A stretch of DNA of 64,000 nucleotides from Microcebus murinus (Eukaryota > Chordata > Mammalia > Primates > Cheirogaleidae): positions 52,542,001 to 52,606,000 of the forward strand of contig NC_134109.1 of the NCBI RefSeq assembly GCF_040939455.1. The letters are read 5' to 3'. Both the position numbers and the translations under genes were made by a program. The notes below the pieces were generated by a model, which was not told the DNA's origin, ran no database searches, and worked only from the letters and a program-made list of their open reading frames with translations. Shown here in pieces: positions 61,596-64,000 of the stretch (its first letter is position 1; the number at the start of each line of letters is the position of its first letter).

Positions 61596-61927
61596 GGCCG
61601 GGCGCGGTGGCTCACGCCTGTAATCCTAGCACTTTGGGAGGCCGAGGCGGGCGGATCGCTCAAGGTCAGGAGTTCGAAACCAGCCTGAGCGAGACCCCAT
61701 CTCTACCAAAAATAGAAAGAAATTAATTGACCAACTAAAAATATATATACAAAAAATTAGCCGGGCATGGTGGCGCATGCCTGTAGTCCCAGCTACTCGG
61801 GAGGCTGAGGCAGTAGGATCGCTGAGCCCAGGAGTTTGAGGTTGCTGTGAGCTAGGCTGACGCCACGGCACTCACTCTAGCCTGGGCAACAAAGTGAGAC
61901 TCTGTCTCAAAAAAAAAAAAAAAAAAA
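61596..61927 (+). mobile_element. Alu SINE, full-length, well preserved
   Basis: Starts 'ggccgggcgcggtggctc' and has 'gcactttgggaggcc', the linker 'ttaattgaccaact', the right arm 'gctgacgccacggcactcac' and a pure A-tail over 20 bases. CpG sites are largely intact, suggesting recent insertion. A small deletion in the left arm removes 'aagag' after 'gcctgagc'. The 14-bp perfect duplication flanks it. Frames 61520-61726 and 61626-61871 are repeat artefacts. Confidence 0.97.
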
Positions 61928-61941
61928 AAGAAAGGAGGTGG
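61928..61941. repeat. Target-site duplication of Alu 61596-61927, right copy
   Basis: Exact match to 61582-61595. Confidence 0.93.
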
Positions 61942-64000
61942 GAGGGAGGGAAGAATGAAAAAATATATAAAATAAGTTTCATTTCTTCCTCAGAGTTGGC
62001 AACTAAAGTAGATTTTTCTTACCTGATATATTAAATAAATACCGTTATAAAAATAAATATGTATCCTGATGTATTTTTTCACATTTTAAATTTGTCTATC
62101 TAGAGATATATCTTATAGATAATAGCTTTATTTAATCATAGTAGTGCAAAAAAAAAGAAAAAACAAAACCAACCTGTTTAATTATTTATTTGAGAGTTAA
62201 AGAAAACATTGTGCAGTTTGGGCCAGATGTTATTTTTTTCTTTCCAATTAATTGTAAAAATCTTAAGAAACATTTCTGAGTATATAATGCTTTAATAAAC
62301 ACAAGAAGCTTCCCATGCAGTATTTTTGTCACTTAAAAGTAAAACCAAACAAAAACAACCAAAAAAAAAACCAAAACCTAAGAGATAATAAACGTTTAAT
62401 GAAGAAATATTATGAAAATAATATTCTTTGGCACCATAAATACAATCCCATATAATACAGCTATTCCAGATATTTTAGTTAAACTATCTTATAAAATGTA
62501 ATAAAGCACATCTACTGCAATAGAGAAAACTAACTTTAATAAGCTCTTGGAGCATGTCATGCTTGTTTTCTCAGAAGCCCTAGCCCACCCCAGATGACCA
62601 TCACCACAGCCTGCAGATCCTGTCAGTCCTTGTATGCACAGCCAGCAAGACATGTTCTTAACATTCCTGTTTGGAATTTAGAATGCAATTTCACCATATA
62701 AAGATATGTGGTAGATTAATATTAACAAATACTATATTTCATGTATTTTAAGGGTTAAATTAGGCATCTTTGGCCAGATTTTGATGCACTAATTACCATT
62801 AAACATTTTGAGAAATGGCTTCAAAGTTACAAATATCAACGTACAAATGAATTTTTGGCAGACAAACTGCTTATCAATTGAGCTATATCTATAGTTTCCT
62901 AAAATATATTTTTTTCACACTTCGCTTATAGCATCCTCCTTAAAGCCAAGAGTACTATTGCTGTTTCAAAGACTCTAACTCTCTCAGTGATTTGGCAAGG
63001 CTTTACAGTATTCTAAGCCAGCTTGCAAAGCCTCAAACAAGTATACATAACTCTGTTTAGGCAGCCTTAACTTAGATCCCTTAAACTTGTTTCAGACTAT
63101 TTCTTCTGCTCTGTGTCAGAATATATTTAGTAAGAACCAAAATCCATGTCTGACTCTGAGGCAAAACTCTTTTAGGGTCTCCTACTTTAGCGACTCTGTC
63201 AATCTTTGTGGAATATCCAGGTGCTTTAATGGCTGCTTAACCAGACAGGTTTTAGAAATGTGTTCTCAACATGACCAGTGTTTTTCTAAGACTGTCTTTC
63301 CTTACCTCTTGCTTTTGTGGGCCTGTTTGATAAAACCTACTTTCCAAAAACAAACATAATCACTTAGTTTTATGGAGCAGGAACATAAAAAAATGGATAT
63401 GCTAATTTGTCTTCCCTTTGGGAAACATTAAGCAGTTTTTCATCTGTGGTACACAGAAATAGACAACATACTGGTGGCTTTTGTTAAAGCATTACTTTGT
63501 TAAATAAAATCATACCTATATTTGAAACAATATGTTGCAAATTGAAAATCAAATTAATGACATGATTATTATTTATATATTTAATATTTTTAATTGCAGA
63601 ACATTATATAACATTTCTGATAAAATATTTAAGGAAAATCTATTTTTTTCTTTGAAATTTAATCTTTTAAGAAACAAAACATGAAGCCAGAATCCAGAAA
63701 GTCAGATTAAAATACAATTATGCTTATATAATATGCAAATATTTTATTCTGTATATCATTTGCATTTTTCCATATTTTCAAATCAGAAATCTGATGCAGG
63801 AATCCTGACAAACCTTTGATAAAATTACATAAATTTCTTATAAATATATTATTAGAGATATTTATTTTTAAAAATAGAAATATGTTTGTCTAGCCTTAGT
63901 TTAATATACTTGGAATGATTGTTCTGAATAATCACTTTTCTCTGGTATCTCTAATCAGGAAAGATAAAATTGGTTGTATATACTTGAACATGTGACTTTC
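61942..64000. other. No gene or assignable repeat seen
   Basis: AT-rich sequence to the window end. The frame at 63087-63359 (90 codons) has no domain I recognise. No exon or RNA gene is evident. Confidence 0.5.

Noticed and set aside
61520..61871. Open frames on both strands with a '[12 protein letters not shown]' or 'FCIY' type sequence
   Set aside because: These are the familiar translations of an Alu element.

Overview
This window is mammalian nuclear DNA, most likely from a strepsirrhine primate and probably a lemur. The main evidence is nine dimeric 7SL-derived Alu SINEs with strepsirrhine-type diagnostic sequence: a 'ttaattggccaact' block in the A-rich linker and 'gctgacgccacggcactcac' in the right arm. 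The L1 elements also end in a 'tacccccataatatg' 3' tail unlike the human L1PA tail. The species call is inferred from memory of repeat families, not from a search.

I see no protein-coding gene, exon, RNA gene, CpG island or CRISPR array. The window is AT-rich intergenic or deep-intronic DNA. The long open frames are fragments of L1 ORF2p, frames across Alu or L2 repeats, or low-complexity frames. No new cellular system is supported; the biology here is the record of transposition.

Layout: 1-2240, minus-strand L1 fragments with one young Alu. 3700-3880, MIR. 4340-7690, a long ancient minus-strand L1M. 7750-9490, plus-strand L1 pieces including two tiny lemur-type L1 3' ends. 10444-10560, a 117-bp L1 insertion with a second tail. 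11529-11810, Alu. 12671-12950, local tandem duplications. 14925-16690, a nested stack: old L1, hAT MITE, young L1, then a Charlie-type DNA element. 18285-18391, a small MER1-like hAT. 23024-23358, Alu. 24690-25617, L2. 28736-28970, MER5A-like hAT. 29030-29730, L2 split by an Alu. 32600-33946, an L1 with a 5' inversion and a probable 3' transduction. 39062-43180, the largest young L1, with a 5' inversion and an 18-bp target-site duplication. 43199-44175, old L1 with a TA expansion. 44742-45245, an MLT1-type LTR. 45616-45697, an 82-bp palindromic mariner-like MITE. 45924-46017, a GA microsatellite. 49319-49659, 51053-51413, 53141-53490, 56647-56978 and 61596-61927, Alus. 59653-60636, a third L1 with a 5' inversion.

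Nothing here acts as an operon or pathway. The L1 machinery explains most of the young features (L1 and Alu copies with A-tails and 9-18 bp target-site duplications). The DNA transposons (hAT, mariner-like) are separate, non-autonomous families. Target-site duplications read directly from the sequence fix many element boundaries exactly; the boundaries of ancient fragments are approximate.
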